Under the pieces are notes generated by a model. The model was given only the letters and a program-made list of their open reading frames with translations. It was not told the origin of the DNA and made no database searches. From assembly GCF_000471965.1 (NCBI RefSeq), contig NC_022550.1, forward strand, positions 434,001 through 498,000: a stretch of DNA of 64,000 nt, read 5' to 3'. The stretch comes from Blattabacterium sp. (Nauphoeta cinerea) (GTDB lineage: Bacteria; Bacteroidota; Bacteroidia; Flavobacteriales; Blattabacteriaceae). The stretch's first letter is position 1; each line of letters opens with the position of its first letter. This document shows positions 8,572 to 19,113 of this stretch, piece after piece. Position numbers and translations under genes: made by a program.

Positions 8572-9009
8572 TTATTTACAAATCTTTTTAAAAAAAATTT
8601 CTCTATTAGAAAAATAAAATAAACATTCTTGAAAAGCATTTTGATTGCTATCAGATCCATGTATAGCATTTTTTTCTAAAGAGGTAGCATATAAATTTCG
8701 TATAGTTCCTTTTTTTGCATATTCTGGATTTGTATCTCCTATTAAAATTCTAAAATCTCTTACCGCATTTTTTTTTTCTAGCATGACAGATACAATTGGT
8801 CCAGAAGACATAAATTTTACTAAAGATTCGAAAAATAACTTTTTTTTATGTTCTGCATAAAATTTTTTAGCTGATTTTTTAGAAAGTTTTGTCATTTTTA
8901 TCGCTATAATATGAAATCCTTCATTTACTATTTTAGATAATATAGGTATAATATATCCTTTTTGTACCGCATCGGGCTTTATAATAGAAAGAGTGATTTT
9001 TCCAAACAT
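8572..9009 (-). CDS. ndk: Nucleoside diphosphate kinase
   Basis: Transfers gamma-phosphate among NTPs/NDPs through a phosphohistidine. I choose the start at 9009 (MFGKITLSIIKPDAVQKG) because it aligns with the normal NDK start eleven residues before the conserved KPDAV. The frame is open 29 codons further upstream, but that extension is non-conserved and would run into the shared upstream region of the divergent dehydrogenase gene. RNLYATS and the catalytic IHGSDS (His) motif are present. The 145-residue product is the usual size. Together with Prs and the purine genes it completes nucleotide supply. Confidence 0.94.
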   Translation of the reverse strand: MFGKITLSIIKPDAVQKGYIIPILSKIVNEGFHIIAIKMTKLSKKSAKKFYAEHKKKLFFESLVKFMSSGPIVSVMLEKKNAVRDFRILIGDTNPEYAKKGTIRNLYATSLEKNAIHGSDSNQNAFQECLFYFSNREIFFKKICK

Positions 9010-9110
9010 ATGATCAATCATAATTTCTATATCAATTGAAAAACATTTTAAAATTAAATAAAGAAATTCATATAATAAAAATTCCTGTATTTTCATATCA
9101 AAAAAAAATT

Positions 9111-11549
9111 ATGAATTACAACAATAAAAAACATTGTGATGATGAGGAAATTGATTTTGATTCATTTCAAAGAATGGTTTTAAGTGATTACAAATTAGCA
9201 CGAATTAGTCGTGAAACTAGTATTTTAGGTCGTAAAGAAGTTTTGAATGGAAGAGCGAAATTTGGAATATTTGGAGATGGAAAAGAAATTCCTCAATTAG
9301 CTATGGCAAAAATTTTTAAAAACGGAGATTATCGATCTGGATATTATCGAGATCAAACGTTTATGATGGCTATTGGAGTTTTAACTGTAAAAAGTTTTTT
9401 TTCGCAATTATACGCACATTCAGACTTAGAAGCAGAGCCTGTTTCGTCTGGTAGAATGATGACGTCTCATTTTGGGACACGTTTTTTAAATGAAGATGGA
9501 AATTGGAAAAATCTTATTAAACAAAAAAATTCTAGTGCGGATATCTCTTCTACTGCTGCTCAAATGCCTAGATTATTAGGATTGGCTCAAGCTTCTAAGA
9601 TTTATAAAAAATTAAAAAATTTAAAAGAAACACATAAAATATTTTCTCATAACGGAAATGAGGTGGCATTTGGAACTATTGGGAATGCTAGTATTTCTGA
9701 AGGATTATTTTGGGAAACATTGAATGCGGCTTCAGTATTACAAATACCAATTATCATTTCTATTTGGGATGACGAGTATGGAATATCTGTTCCAAATAAG
9801 TATCAATTTTCAAAACGAAATATTAGCGATATTTTGTCGGGTTTTCATAGAAATCAAAAAGAAAAAGGAATAGAAATTATTCGTGTTAATGGATCTAATT
9901 ACATAGATCTTACAAAAACATATATTAAAGCAGACAAAATAGCTCGTGATGAACATGTTCCTGTAGTTATACATGTAACCCATTTAACACAACCTCAAGG
10001 ACATTCTACCTCTTCTTCACATGAAAGATATAAATCAAAAGAACGTATAGAATGGGAAATGAATCATGATGGAATCAAAAAATTTAGAGACTGGATTTTA
10101 AGTTTTAGATTTAAAATCGATCCAAAAAATTGTTATAAAATAGCTAATGTTCATTCTTTAGATAAAATAGATGTAGAAGCTAAAGAATATGTTAAAAATG
10201 AAAAAGAAAAAGCTTGGAAAGGATTTATAGAACCTATTATAAAAATTAAAAATGAAGTAATGAGCATTTTATACAAAATGCAAGATAACTATACGGAAAA
10301 AAAATGGATAAAAAAATATATTAGAGAATTACATGATACAACTAAAAATTATCCTACAAAAAAATCAATATTTCGTATTGCTAGAAAAGCAGCATATCTT
10401 TTATCAGAATCCCAATTTCATTCAAGAAATTTTTTGATAAAATGGATAAATAAAAAATATTATGAAGAACAAAAAAATTATTCTTCACATTTATATAGTG
10501 TTTCTGAAAAATCTTCTGTAAGAATAACAGAAGTTTTTCCTATATATAATCATGATAATTCTGAAGAGGTAGATGGGAGAATTGTACTAAGAGAAAATTT
10601 TGATAAGTTGTTGGAATTCCATCCTGATCTTTTAATTTTTGGAGAAGATGTAGGAAAGATAGGAGATGTCAATCAAGGATTAGAAGGTCTACAAAAAAAA
10701 TATGGTAAAATTCGTGTTTTTGATACAGGAATACGTGAATCAACTATTATGGGCCAAGGAATAGGATTGGCGATGCGAGGTCTTCGTCCTATAGTTGAAA
10801 TTCAATATATAGATTATATCTTATATGCTCTGCAAATTATGAGTGACGATTTAGCATGTTTACAATACAGAACAAGAGGAGGACAAAAAGCTCCTGTTAT
10901 TATTAGGACGAGAGGACATCGTTTGGAGGGAATATGGCATTCTGGTTCTCCAATGGGTGGAATTATCAATTATTTGAGAGGAATTTTAGTGCTAGTCCCT
11001 AGAAATATGGTAAAAGCGGCAGGATTTTATAATACCTTATTATCTGGAGATGATCCCGCTTTAGTTGTTGAATGCCTAAATGGATACAGAATTAAAGAAA
11101 AATTGCCTAAAAATTTAGGTTTATTTAGAACGCCTATTGGAATAGTAGAAATAACTAGGAAAGGAAAAGATATTACTATAGTCACTTATGGATCTACATG
11201 GAGAGTGGTTAGTGAAGCAGCTGAAGAATTATCTAAAATTAATATAGATCCTGAAATAATCGATATTCAATCTTTATTACCCTTTGATTTACAAAAAGAT
11301 ATTGTGAAAAGTTTGCAAAAAACCAATAGATTGTTGATTATAGATGAAGATGTACCAGGAGGTGCTTCTGCTTATATATTACAGAAAATATTAGAAGAAC
11401 AAAATGGATATTATTATTTAGATAGTCCGCCTATGACGATTACAGCTCAAGAACATCGCCCCCCCTATGGATCCGATGGGGATTATTTTTCAAAACCTTC
11501 TGTTGAAAATATTATAGAAAAAGTATTAAAAATAATGCATGATAATTAG
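9111..11549 (+). CDS. 2-oxoacid dehydrogenase E1, fused alpha and beta subunits
   Basis: An 812-residue fusion of the two thiamine-dependent E1 subunits, typical of Bacteroidota and usually annotated as branched-chain 2-oxoisovalerate dehydrogenase. The N-terminal half is alpha-like, with a TPP/Mg motif around GNASISEG and WDDEYGISVPN. The C-terminal half is beta-like: EDVGKIGDVNQG, DTGIRESTIMGQGIG, IQYIDYILYALQ and a terminal TAQEHRPPYG. I take ATG 9111 rather than upstream codons, as the upstream 25 codons look non-coding. The substrate cannot be decided from sequence; its E2/E3 partners are outside the window, and LipA would lipoylate the E2. ilvE follows on the same strand after a gap with its own promoter-like box. 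Confidence 0.88.
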   Translation: MNYNNKKHCDDEEIDFDSFQRMVLSDYKLARISRETSILGRKEVLNGRAKFGIFGDGKEIPQLAMAKIFKNGDYRSGYYRDQTFMMAIGVLTVKSFFSQLYAHSDLEAEPVSSGRMMTSHFGTRFLNEDGNWKNLIKQKNSSADISSTAAQMPRLLGLAQASKIYKKLKNLKETHKIFSHNGNEVAFGTIGNASISEGLFWETLNAASVLQIPIIISIWDDEYGISVPNKYQFSKRNISDILSGFHRNQKEKGIEIIRVNGSNYIDLTKTYIKADKIARDEHVPVVIHVTHLTQPQGHSTSSSHERYKSKERIEWEMNHDGIKKFRDWILSFRFKIDPKNCYKIANVHSLDKIDVEAKEYVKNEKEKAWKGFIEPIIKIKNEVMSILYKMQDNYTEKKWIKKYIRELHDTTKNYPTKKSIFRIARKAAYLLSESQFHSRNFLIKWINKKYYEEQKNYSSHLYSVSEKSSVRITEVFPIYNHDNSEEVDGRIVLRENFDKLLEFHPDLLIFGEDVGKIGDVNQGLEGLQKKYGKIRVFDTGIRESTIMGQGIGLAMRGLRPIVEIQYIDYILYALQIMSDDLACLQYRTRGGQKAPVIIRTRGHRLEGIWHSGSPMGGIINYLRGILVLVPRNMVKAAGFYNTLLSGDDPALVVECLNGYRIKEKLPKNLGLFRTPIGIVEITRKGKDITIVTYGSTWRVVSEAAEELSKINIDPEIIDIQSLLPFDLQKDIVKSLQKTNRLLIIDEDVPGGASAYILQKILEEQNGYYYLDSPPMTITAQEHRPPYGSDGDYFSKPSVENIIEKVLKIMHDN

Positions 11550-11602
11550 AAAATTAAGTATTTTATTAAAAATTTTTGTAAAATACAATAATTGTTTATT
11601 AT

Positions 11603-11610
11603 TATATTTG
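11603..11610 (+). promoter_or_regulatory. -7 promoter box upstream of ilvE
   Basis: TATATTTG matches the Bacteroidota -7 consensus TAnnTTTG and lies 22 bases before the preferred ilvE ATG at 11632. A TTG at 11576-11578 is 24 bases upstream, longer than the usual 19-21 spacer, so only the -7 element is convincing. Confidence 0.4.
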
Positions 11611-11631
11611 TTGTACTAATGTTTTTTGTTT

Positions 11632-12693
11632 ATGAAAATAGAAAAAACCTTACATTCTAGAATTGTAAAAATGGATTTCAACAATATTGATTTTGGAAAT
11701 CAGTATTCGGATCATATGTTTTGTTCTGAGTTCAAGAATGGAAAATGGAAAAATTCTATTATTAAGCCTTTTGGAAAGATAATGTTTTCTCCTATATCTC
11801 TTGTTTTTCATTATGGACAAGCTGTTTTCGAAGGGATGAAAGCTTACAAAGATAAAAACGAAGAAGTTTTCTTATTTCGTCCAGAAGAAAATTTTAAAAG
11901 AATGAATAGATCTGCTGCTCGTTTGGAAATGCCATCCATACCAGAAAATATTTTTATGAATGGATTAAAAAAATTAATAGATATAGATCGAGATTGGATC
12001 CCCAAAAAATATGGTCAATCTTTATACATTCGTCCTTTTCTAATTGCTACAAATGGAGTTTTATCAGCTAAGCCTTCTAAAGATTATATGTTTATAATTA
12101 TATCTACCCCTGCGGACACCTATTACAAACATCCCTTAAAAGTTAAAATAGAAGAAAAATATAGTCGTTCCTCGTCAGGAGGTGTGGGATTTACTAAAGC
12201 TGCTGGGAATTATGCATCTTCTTTTTATCCGACTCGATTAGCTAATGAAAAAGGATTTGATCAAATATTATGGACAGATTCTTCTACACACACAATGATA
12301 GAAGAATCCGGTACGATGAACGTTTTTTTTTATTTAAAAAATAAACTTATAACGCCAAAAGCAAATGATAATATATTGAGTGGGGTTACCTGCAACAGTA
12401 TTCTTTCTATAGCTAAAAAAGAAGGCTTCTTTGTGGAAGAAAGAAATTTAAGTGTTTCAGAAATTATAAAGGGATTACAAACCGGTGAATTAAAAGAAGC
12501 TTTTGGTTGTGGAACTGCAGTCGTTATAAATTATTTTAAAACAATTAGTTATCAAAAAAATGATTTTGGGTTGCCGAATCTTGCAAAAGAAAAAAGAATA
12601 TCTCTTTTTCTAAAGAAAAAATTATTAGATATACAACATAATTTATCAGAAGATCCTTTTAAATGGAGAGTTCCATTAAAAAGATATTCATAA
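11632..12693 (+). CDS. ilvE: Branched-chain amino acid aminotransferase
   Basis: PLP enzyme catalysing the last step of Ile, Leu and Val synthesis. The 353 residues match the class IV aminotransferase family (eukaryote-like length). Visible are VFHYGQAVFEGMKAY near the N-terminus, YIRPFLIATNG, the PLP-lysine region GFTKAAGNYASS, EESGTMNVFF, and LSGVTCNSIL. A TTG six bases earlier is also in frame, but the ATG at 11632 fits better. It is followed by argS after 12 bases. Position next to the 2-oxoacid E1 fusion is consistent with branched-chain substrates but does not prove it. Confidence 0.95.
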   Translation: MKIEKTLHSRIVKMDFNNIDFGNQYSDHMFCSEFKNGKWKNSIIKPFGKIMFSPISLVFHYGQAVFEGMKAYKDKNEEVFLFRPEENFKRMNRSAARLEMPSIPENIFMNGLKKLIDIDRDWIPKKYGQSLYIRPFLIATNGVLSAKPSKDYMFIIISTPADTYYKHPLKVKIEEKYSRSSSGGVGFTKAAGNYASSFYPTRLANEKGFDQILWTDSSTHTMIEESGTMNVFFYLKNKLITPKANDNILSGVTCNSILSIAKKEGFFVEERNLSVSEIIKGLQTGELKEAFGCGTAVVINYFKTISYQKNDFGLPNLAKEKRISLFLKKKLLDIQHNLSEDPFKWRVPLKRYS

Positions 12694-12705
12694 AAAATTA
12701 TTTGT

Positions 12706-14478
12706 ATGTTATCTATGAATGATCATCTTCAATCTATAGAAAAAATAGTTATAGAATCCATATTTGTTTTATATAAAATAAAATCTTGCCCTGAATTGGA
12801 TTTTCAATATACTAAAAAAGAATATCCAGGAGATATTACTTTGGTTTTATTTTCATTATCTAAAAAACTTAAAAAACCTGTAGAAAAAATAGGAAAAGAT
12901 ATAGGAAATTATGTGCAAAATAAACTAAAAGGATTAATTCAATTCTCTATTATTAGAGGTTTTTTAAATTTTATTTTCGAAGATGATTATTATATTTATC
13001 TTCTGAAAAAAATGTTAAATACAAATTTTTATGATTTGAAATATCCTACTAAAAAAATAATGGTAGAATATTCTTCTCCTAATACCAATAAACCCCTTCA
13101 TTTAGGACATATTAGAAATAGTCTTATTGGAGCATCTCTAGCTGAAATATTAAAAATGGTTGGTCATGAAATAATAAGAACTCAAATTATTAATGATAGA
13201 GGAATACATATATGTAAATCTATGATAGCTTGGAAAAGATTTGGAAAAGGAAAAACTCCTGATAGTGCGAAAATGAAAGGGGATCATTTTGTAGGAAAGT
13301 ATTATAGTTTATTTGATAAAATTTCTTGTAAAGAAATCCAAGAATTGGATAATAAATCTTCTAAAGAGGATTATAATCAATATTCAATATTAAATCAAGC
13401 TCGAGAATTATTGAAAAAATGGGAATTAGGAGATTCTGAAATTCGAAATACTTGGAGAACAATGAATCAATGGGTTTATAATGGGTTCGAAGAAACTTAT
13501 AAAAAGTTAGGAATTCATTTTGATAAAATAGAGTATGAAAGTGATATTTATAAAATGGGAAAAGAAATTGTCAAAAAAGGTCTTAAAAAAGGGATTTTTT
13601 TTCAGAAAAAAGATGGATCAATTTGGATTGATTTAACCAAAGAAGGTTTTGATCAAAAACTTTTATTACGATCGGATCAAACTTCTGTATATATTACTCA
13701 GGATATTGGAACAGCTGTAGAACGTTTTAAAAAATATAATATAGACCAAATTATATACATCGTAGGAAAAGAACAAGATTATCATTTCCAAGTTCTTTTT
13801 AATATATTAAAACGTTTAGGATATATATGGGTCAATAAATTATTTCATTTGTCTTATGAAATGGTATATTTACCAAGTGGGAGGATGAAATCTAGGGAAG
13901 GAAATATTGTAGATGCCGATAGTATCATTCTAGAAATGTATTCTATTGCAAAAAAGAATTTTTCAAATAAATTTATAAAAAAAGAAGAACAAAAACAATC
14001 TTCTGAAATCCTAGGATTAGGAGCTTTGAAGTATTTTTTTCTAAAAATAGATCCAAGAAAAAAAATAATTTTTCATCCTGAAAAATCAATAGATTTTAAA
14101 GGAAAAACTGGTACGTATATTCAATATACTTATTCCCGAATTCGTTCTTTGGAACGAAAATTTTTAAATTTGTGTCCCTTACTTAATTATCATTGGTCAA
14201 ATATAAAATTTGATATACATGAAAAAAATATGATCAAAATTCTTCAAAAATATCCATTAGTACTAAAAAAATCAGCAATACAATTAAACCCTTCTTTAAT
14301 AGCAAACTATATTTATGAAGTATCTAAAATTTTCAATCATCTTTATCAATATAAAAGATTAATAGACCCTTTAAACGTAATTCATAGTAATATTTGTATG
14401 AATATTATTCATGTAACAGGGAATGTTTTAAAATCTGGGATGAATTTGTTGGGCATAAAAATGCTTGATCGCATATAA
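12706..14478 (+). CDS. argS: Arginyl-tRNA synthetase
   Basis: Class I synthetase for tRNA-Arg, 590 residues, full length. The N-terminal Add1 domain (DITLVLFSLSKKL) precedes VEYSSPNTNKPLHLGH, with the HIGH motif as HLGH at 132-135. YQDIGTA-type ITQDIGTAVERF, the MKSREGN motif in place of KMSKS (usual for ArgRS) and a helical anticodon-binding DALR domain are present. An alternative ATG three codons downstream of 12706 is possible. It sits 12 bases after ilvE and 20 bases before ffh, so it is probably in a longer + strand transcript. Confidence 0.96.
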   Translation: MLSMNDHLQSIEKIVIESIFVLYKIKSCPELDFQYTKKEYPGDITLVLFSLSKKLKKPVEKIGKDIGNYVQNKLKGLIQFSIIRGFLNFIFEDDYYIYLLKKMLNTNFYDLKYPTKKIMVEYSSPNTNKPLHLGHIRNSLIGASLAEILKMVGHEIIRTQIINDRGIHICKSMIAWKRFGKGKTPDSAKMKGDHFVGKYYSLFDKISCKEIQELDNKSSKEDYNQYSILNQARELLKKWELGDSEIRNTWRTMNQWVYNGFEETYKKLGIHFDKIEYESDIYKMGKEIVKKGLKKGIFFQKKDGSIWIDLTKEGFDQKLLLRSDQTSVYITQDIGTAVERFKKYNIDQIIYIVGKEQDYHFQVLFNILKRLGYIWVNKLFHLSYEMVYLPSGRMKSREGNIVDADSIILEMYSIAKKNFSNKFIKKEEQKQSSEILGLGALKYFFLKIDPRKKIIFHPEKSIDFKGKTGTYIQYTYSRIRSLERKFLNLCPLLNYHWSNIKFDIHEKNMIKILQKYPLVLKKSAIQLNPSLIANYIYEVSKIFNHLYQYKRLIDPLNVIHSNICMNIIHVTGNVLKSGMNLLGIKMLDRI

Positions 14479-14498
14479 ATAAAAAAAAACTTGTATTT

Positions 14499-15848
14499 AT
14501 GTTTGAACATTTACAAAATAAACTTTCTGAAGCTCTTCATGTTTTGAAGGGGCACAATACAATTACAGAAATTAATATAGCATCTTCTTTGAAAAAAATT
14601 GGACGAGCACTTATTGATGCAGATGTTAATCATAAAATAGTTAAAAGTTTTATTCAAAGAATTCAAGAAAAATCTATTGGAAAAAAAGTGCTAACTTCTT
14701 TAAATCCAAAACAATTAATTACAAAAATTGTATATGATGAGCTCGTTTCTCTTATGGGAGAAAATAATGTAGAAGTCAATCTTTCTAAAAATCCTACTAT
14801 TATTGTAATTTGTGGATTACAGGGAAGTGGAAAAACTTCTTTTTCTTCTAAACTTGCTTTTTTTTTTAAAAAAAAGAATAAATATCCTTTATTAGTCGCT
14901 GCAGATACTCATCGTCCTGCAGCCATAGATCAATTGGAATTCATTGCGAAAAAAGTAAATATTCCTGTTTTTTCTTTAAAAGAAAGCAAAAATGTTATAG
15001 AAATTGTGGATAAATCTATTATTCATGCTTATAAACAAAAGAAAAATATAATTATCATTGATACAGCTGGTAGATTAGCAATAGATGAAATTATGATGGA
15101 AGAAATTAAAAAAATCAATCAATATTCTCATCCAAATGAAGTTTTATTTGTTGTTGATGCTATGACAGGACAAGATGCTATAAATACGGCTCAATCTTTC
15201 TCAAAGGTATTGAATTTTGATGGCATTGTAATAACAAAGTTAGATGGAGATAGTAGAGGGGGTGTTGCTATAACTATGTCTAGTGTAGTAAAAAAACCTA
15301 TAAAATTTATTAGCAATGGAGAAAAAATAGAAGATTTAGAAGTTTTTCATCCAGACAGAATAGCTAATAGAATATTAGGTATGGGTGATATAGTTTCTTT
15401 AGTTGAAAAAGTACAAGAACAATTTGATGAAAAAAGAACTAAAAAAATTTATCATAAAATTTCAAAAAATCGTTTCGATTTTAACGATTTATTTGAGCAA
15501 ATCCAACAAATCAAAAAAATAGGAAATATAAAAAATGTTATTTCTATGATTCCTGGAATTGATAAGTATTTTTCATCTTATGAAAATAAAAAAGATTCTA
15601 TAACAAGAATAGAAGCGATGATTCGTTCTATGAGTCCTTATGAAAGGAATCATCCTCAAATTCTTACTGATGAAAAAAGAAGAAAAAGAATATCTAAAGG
15701 ATCTGGGATAGCATTAAATCATATAGATATTTTTTTGAAACAATTTTATAATATGAATCAAATCATGAAAAAAATTCATGCTCATTCAGGAAAAAAAATG
15801 GTCAAAGATTTTATATATCATATAATGAATAAAACAAATAATGTATAA
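14499..15848 (+). CDS. ffh: Signal recognition particle protein Ffh
   Basis: GTPase that binds 4.5S RNA and delivers nascent membrane proteins to FtsY/SecYEG. The 449 residues include the N domain, the G domain with P-loop GLQGSGKTS (about 105-113), DTHRPAAIDQL, DTAGR (about 188) and TKLDGDSRGG (about 247-256), and a Met-rich M domain with RRKRISKGSG and C-terminal helices. All expected elements are present. The 4.5S RNA gene is not in the window. A 109-base gap to glpD follows. Confidence 0.97.
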   Translation: MFEHLQNKLSEALHVLKGHNTITEINIASSLKKIGRALIDADVNHKIVKSFIQRIQEKSIGKKVLTSLNPKQLITKIVYDELVSLMGENNVEVNLSKNPTIIVICGLQGSGKTSFSSKLAFFFKKKNKYPLLVAADTHRPAAIDQLEFIAKKVNIPVFSLKESKNVIEIVDKSIIHAYKQKKNIIIIDTAGRLAIDEIMMEEIKKINQYSHPNEVLFVVDAMTGQDAINTAQSFSKVLNFDGIVITKLDGDSRGGVAITMSSVVKKPIKFISNGEKIEDLEVFHPDRIANRILGMGDIVSLVEKVQEQFDEKRTKKIYHKISKNRFDFNDLFEQIQQIKKIGNIKNVISMIPGIDKYFSSYENKKDSITRIEAMIRSMSPYERNHPQILTDEKRRKRISKGSGIALNHIDIFLKQFYNMNQIMKKIHAHSGKKMVKDFIYHIMNKTNNV

Positions 15849-15883
15849 TTTTAATTAAAATTTTCTTTTATTGAAAATATTTT

Positions 15884-15891
15884 TAATTTTG
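15884..15891 (+). promoter_or_regulatory. -7 promoter box in the ffh-glpD gap
   Basis: TAATTTTG matches TAnnTTTG and lies about 66 bases before the glpD start. No suitable -33 element is at the expected distance. The rest of the 15849-15957 gap is AT-rich with no clear hairpin or repeated operator. This would be the likely promoter for the glycerol block. Confidence 0.35.
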
Positions 15892-15957
15892 TTCATTTAA
15901 CATTTTAAAAATCCCAATAGTATGTATGTTTCATTTGAAATTTGATATGAGCGAAAA

Positions 15958-17580
15958 ATGATGAAAGGTTTTTTAAATAGAGATAGATTTTTAGACATTT
16001 TAGAAAATGTTAATATTTGGGATGTTATCATTATTGGAGGAGGAGCGACAGGGTTAGGAATAGCTTTGGATTCTTCTTCAAGAGGATATAAAACTCTTCT
16101 ATTAGAACAGTCCGATTTTTCTAAAGGAACTTCTAGTAGAAGTACAAAATTAATTCATGGAGGGATTCGGTATTTAGCTCAAGGAAATATAAAATTAGTT
16201 TATGAAGCATTACAAGAAAGAGGTTTTTTATTAAAAAATGCTCCTCATTTAGTAAAAAAACAAAAATTTATTATTCCAGTCTTCAATTGGAAAACGGGAA
16301 TCATGTACTGGGCTGGTTTGAAATTGTATGAGTGGCTATCTGGTTCTTTAAGTTTTGGAAAATCTAGATTTTTATCCCAAAAGGAAATAATTAGAGATTT
16401 TCCAGAAATTCAAAGTAAAAAGTTAAAAGGGGGGATTTTATATTATGACGGACAATTTGATGATGCACGTTTAGCCATAAATTTAGCACAAACTTGTGTT
16501 CAAAAAGGTGGGATATTATTAAACTATTTTAAAGTCAAAAGTTTACTAAAAAAAGTTGGAAATAAAGTTTCTGGAGTCATTGCTTGTGATCTTGAAACTA
16601 AAAAGAAATATTCTATTTATTCGAAAATAGTTATAAACGCTACTGGAGTTTTTTCTGATTCTATTTCAAAAATGGATGAATCTTCATGTCCTATTTTTAT
16701 CAAACCGAGTCAAGGAACACATATTGTGTTAGATAAATATTTTTTTAGAAGTTCAAATGCTATAGTGATTCCAAAAACTACAGATGGTCGAGTATTATTT
16801 TGCGTACCATGGTACAATCATGTTTTAGTAGGAACTACAGATACTTTTTTGGAAAAAAGTGTCCTCGAACCAAAACCTTTAGAGGAAGAAATAGATTTTA
16901 TATTACAAACTTTTAACAAATATTTTATACTTCACATAAAAAAAAGTGATATATTAAGTGCATTTTCTGGATTACGTCCTCTTTTTGTTTCTAATAATAA
17001 TTATTGTTCCGATCCTATTCAAACTAAAGATATTTCTAGGTCTCATAAACTTATAATTAGTTCCTCTGGACTCATTAGTATTATAGGAGGAAAATGGACA
17101 ACATATAGAAAAATGGCAGAAGACACTGTAAATAAAGCTATTGAAATAGGAAATCTACATAATGTACCTTCTGTCACAAAAAATTTAAAAATTTATGGAT
17201 CCTATTCTTCATATGATAAAAAAAGCCAGAATCTTTATTGGAATAAATATGGGGAAGATGAATATCATATAAAAAAATTGATTGAAAAAAATCCCCTTTT
17301 AGGGGTTTCCTTAATTTCAAAAGATGCCTTAAATGCTTCTTATTATACCGAAGCAGAAGTGATTTGGATGGTTCGTTATGAAATGGCAAGAACAATTGAA
17401 GATGTTTTAGCGAGAAGGTTCCGTTTATTATTTTTAAATGCTAAAAAAGCAATAGATATAGCACCTAGAGTAGCTGCATTAATGGCTAAAGAACTTTCTA
17501 GAGATGATAAATGGGAAAAATCACAAATAGATGCTTTCAAAAAGTTAGCTATGCAATACTATTATCCAGCAGTTTGCTAG
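15958..17580 (+). CDS. glpD: Glycerol-3-phosphate dehydrogenase (aerobic, FAD)
   Basis: Membrane-associated flavoenzyme oxidising glycerol-3-phosphate to dihydroxyacetone phosphate and reducing quinone. The 540-residue protein has the FAD Rossmann motif IIGGGATGLG at about 25-34, SSRSTKLIHGGIRYL, a GTTDT motif and GGKWTTYRKMAEDTV, all diagnostic for GlpD/GlpA. The C-terminal helical domain is intact. Two consecutive ATGs (15958, 15961) make the start ambiguous by one codon. It is first of a glpD-glpK-glpF block, spaced by 24-30 and 6 bases, that takes glycerol to glycolysis; DHAP enters near FbaA. Confidence 0.96.
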   Translation: MMKGFLNRDRFLDILENVNIWDVIIIGGGATGLGIALDSSSRGYKTLLLEQSDFSKGTSSRSTKLIHGGIRYLAQGNIKLVYEALQERGFLLKNAPHLVKKQKFIIPVFNWKTGIMYWAGLKLYEWLSGSLSFGKSRFLSQKEIIRDFPEIQSKKLKGGILYYDGQFDDARLAINLAQTCVQKGGILLNYFKVKSLLKKVGNKVSGVIACDLETKKKYSIYSKIVINATGVFSDSISKMDESSCPIFIKPSQGTHIVLDKYFFRSSNAIVIPKTTDGRVLFCVPWYNHVLVGTTDTFLEKSVLEPKPLEEEIDFILQTFNKYFILHIKKSDILSAFSGLRPLFVSNNNYCSDPIQTKDISRSHKLIISSSGLISIIGGKWTTYRKMAEDTVNKAIEIGNLHNVPSVTKNLKIYGSYSSYDKKSQNLYWNKYGEDEYHIKKLIEKNPLLGVSLISKDALNASYYTEAEVIWMVRYEMARTIEDVLARRFRLLFLNAKKAIDIAPRVAALMAKELSRDDKWEKSQIDAFKKLAMQYYYPAVC

Positions 17581-17610
17581 TAAAGTAAGTAGAAAAGTTA
17601 TTATATGTTT

Positions 17611-19107
17611 ATGAAAAAATATGTGCTATCATTAGATCAGGGAACTACCAGTTCTAGAGCTATTATTTTTGATAAAATTGGAAATATTATTTCTGTAGCT
17701 CAAAGAGAATTTACGCAAATTTATCCTCATCCTGGATGGGTAGAACACAATGCAGAAGAAATATGGTCGACGCAAGCTTCAGTTGCTTTAGAAGCTATTT
17801 TAAAGGCAAATTTAGAAGGAGAAAATATTGTTTCTATAGGTATTACCAATCAAAGAGAAACTACTGTTGTATGGGATAAAAGAACTGGAGAACCTATTTT
17901 TAATGCTATAGTGTGGCAAGATAGACGTACATTTAAATATTGTGATCAAATTAAAAAAGAAGGATTAACCGAAATGATTCGAAAAAAAACAGGTTTAATT
18001 ATAGATCCTTATTTTTCCGCTACGAAAATTAGATGGATATTAGAAAATGTACCCGGAGCTAAGGAAAAAGCTCGTTCTGGATTTTTAGCATTTGGAACTA
18101 TAGATTCATGGTTAATATGGAATTTAACTGGGAAAGCAACTCATGTCACAGATGTGACTAATGCTTCTCGTACTATGTTATTTAATATTCACACACTTAA
18201 TTGGGATAAAGAGTTGATAGATTTATTTAATATTCCAATAACTATGCTTCCAGAAGTAAAATCATCTAGTGAAATTTTCGGTTATACAACAGGACATATT
18301 TTATCGCATAAAATTCCAATATCTGGAATTGCTGGAGATCAACAAGCTGCTCTTTTCGGTCAAATGTGTACTAAAATTGGTATGGTTAAAAATACTTATG
18401 GAACAGGATGTTTTATGTTAATGAATGTAGGAGATCATCCTGTATTTTCTCAAAATAATTTAATCACTACTGTAGCTTGGAAAATACAAAATAAAGTTCA
18501 ATATGCATTAGAAGGAAGTGTTTTTATTGCAGGAGCTGTCGTTCAATGGCTTAGAGATGGGTTAGGATTACTTTTATCTTCCAATGAAGCGGAAACATTA
18601 GCTTCTTCTGTTGAAAATACGGAAGGTTTATATATGGTTCCAGCTTTTTCAGGTTTAGGTGCTCCTTATTGGGATCAAAAAGCGAGAGGAACCATTGTAG
18701 GGATAACGAGGGGAACTTCTTCTGCTCATCTTGTTAGAGCAGCATTAGAAAGTATCGCTTTTCAAAATATGGACGTATTGAAAGCTATGGAAGCAGATTC
18801 GGGGATTTCTATAAAAGAACTTCGTGTAGATGGAGGAGCTACGGTAAATAAATTGTTAATGCAATTTCAATCTGATATTTTAAATGTGAAAGTTGTAAAA
18901 TCTAGAATTTCTGAATTAACAGCAGCTGGAGCTGCTTATTTAGCGGGATTAGCTGTAAATTATTGGAGTAGTCTTGAAGAAATTCAAGATAAATGGCAAT
19001 TAGAACAGATTTTTGAACCCCAAGAAATGTCTAGTAGATTGGAAAGAATACAAGGTTGGAAAAAAGCGATTAAAACAACACGTTCTTGGTCAAATCAAAT
19101 CAAATAA
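17611..19107 (+). CDS. glpK: Glycerol kinase
   Basis: Phosphorylates glycerol with ATP. I prefer ATG 17611 ([17 protein letters not shown]), which matches the family N-terminus; the in-frame ATG at 17605 would add two residues. The 498 residues carry the FGGY-kinase pattern: [42 protein letters not shown], and [11 protein letters not shown]. No truncation or missing motif seen. It lies between glpD and glpF in the glycerol block. Confidence 0.96.
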   Translation: MKKYVLSLDQGTTSSRAIIFDKIGNIISVAQREFTQIYPHPGWVEHNAEEIWSTQASVALEAILKANLEGENIVSIGITNQRETTVVWDKRTGEPIFNAIVWQDRRTFKYCDQIKKEGLTEMIRKKTGLIIDPYFSATKIRWILENVPGAKEKARSGFLAFGTIDSWLIWNLTGKATHVTDVTNASRTMLFNIHTLNWDKELIDLFNIPITMLPEVKSSSEIFGYTTGHILSHKIPISGIAGDQQAALFGQMCTKIGMVKNTYGTGCFMLMNVGDHPVFSQNNLITTVAWKIQNKVQYALEGSVFIAGAVVQWLRDGLGLLLSSNEAETLASSVENTEGLYMVPAFSGLGAPYWDQKARGTIVGITRGTSSAHLVRAALESIAFQNMDVLKAMEADSGISIKELRVDGGATVNKLLMQFQSDILNVKVVKSRISELTAAGAAYLAGLAVNYWSSLEEIQDKWQLEQIFEPQEMSSRLERIQGWKKAIKTTRSWSNQIK

Positions 19108-19113
19108 AATATA

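Noticed and set aside
9036-9110. N-terminal extension of the E1 fusion, and the matching extension of ndk on the other strand
   Set aside because: Both run through the shared upstream region; family alignments start at 9111 and 9009.
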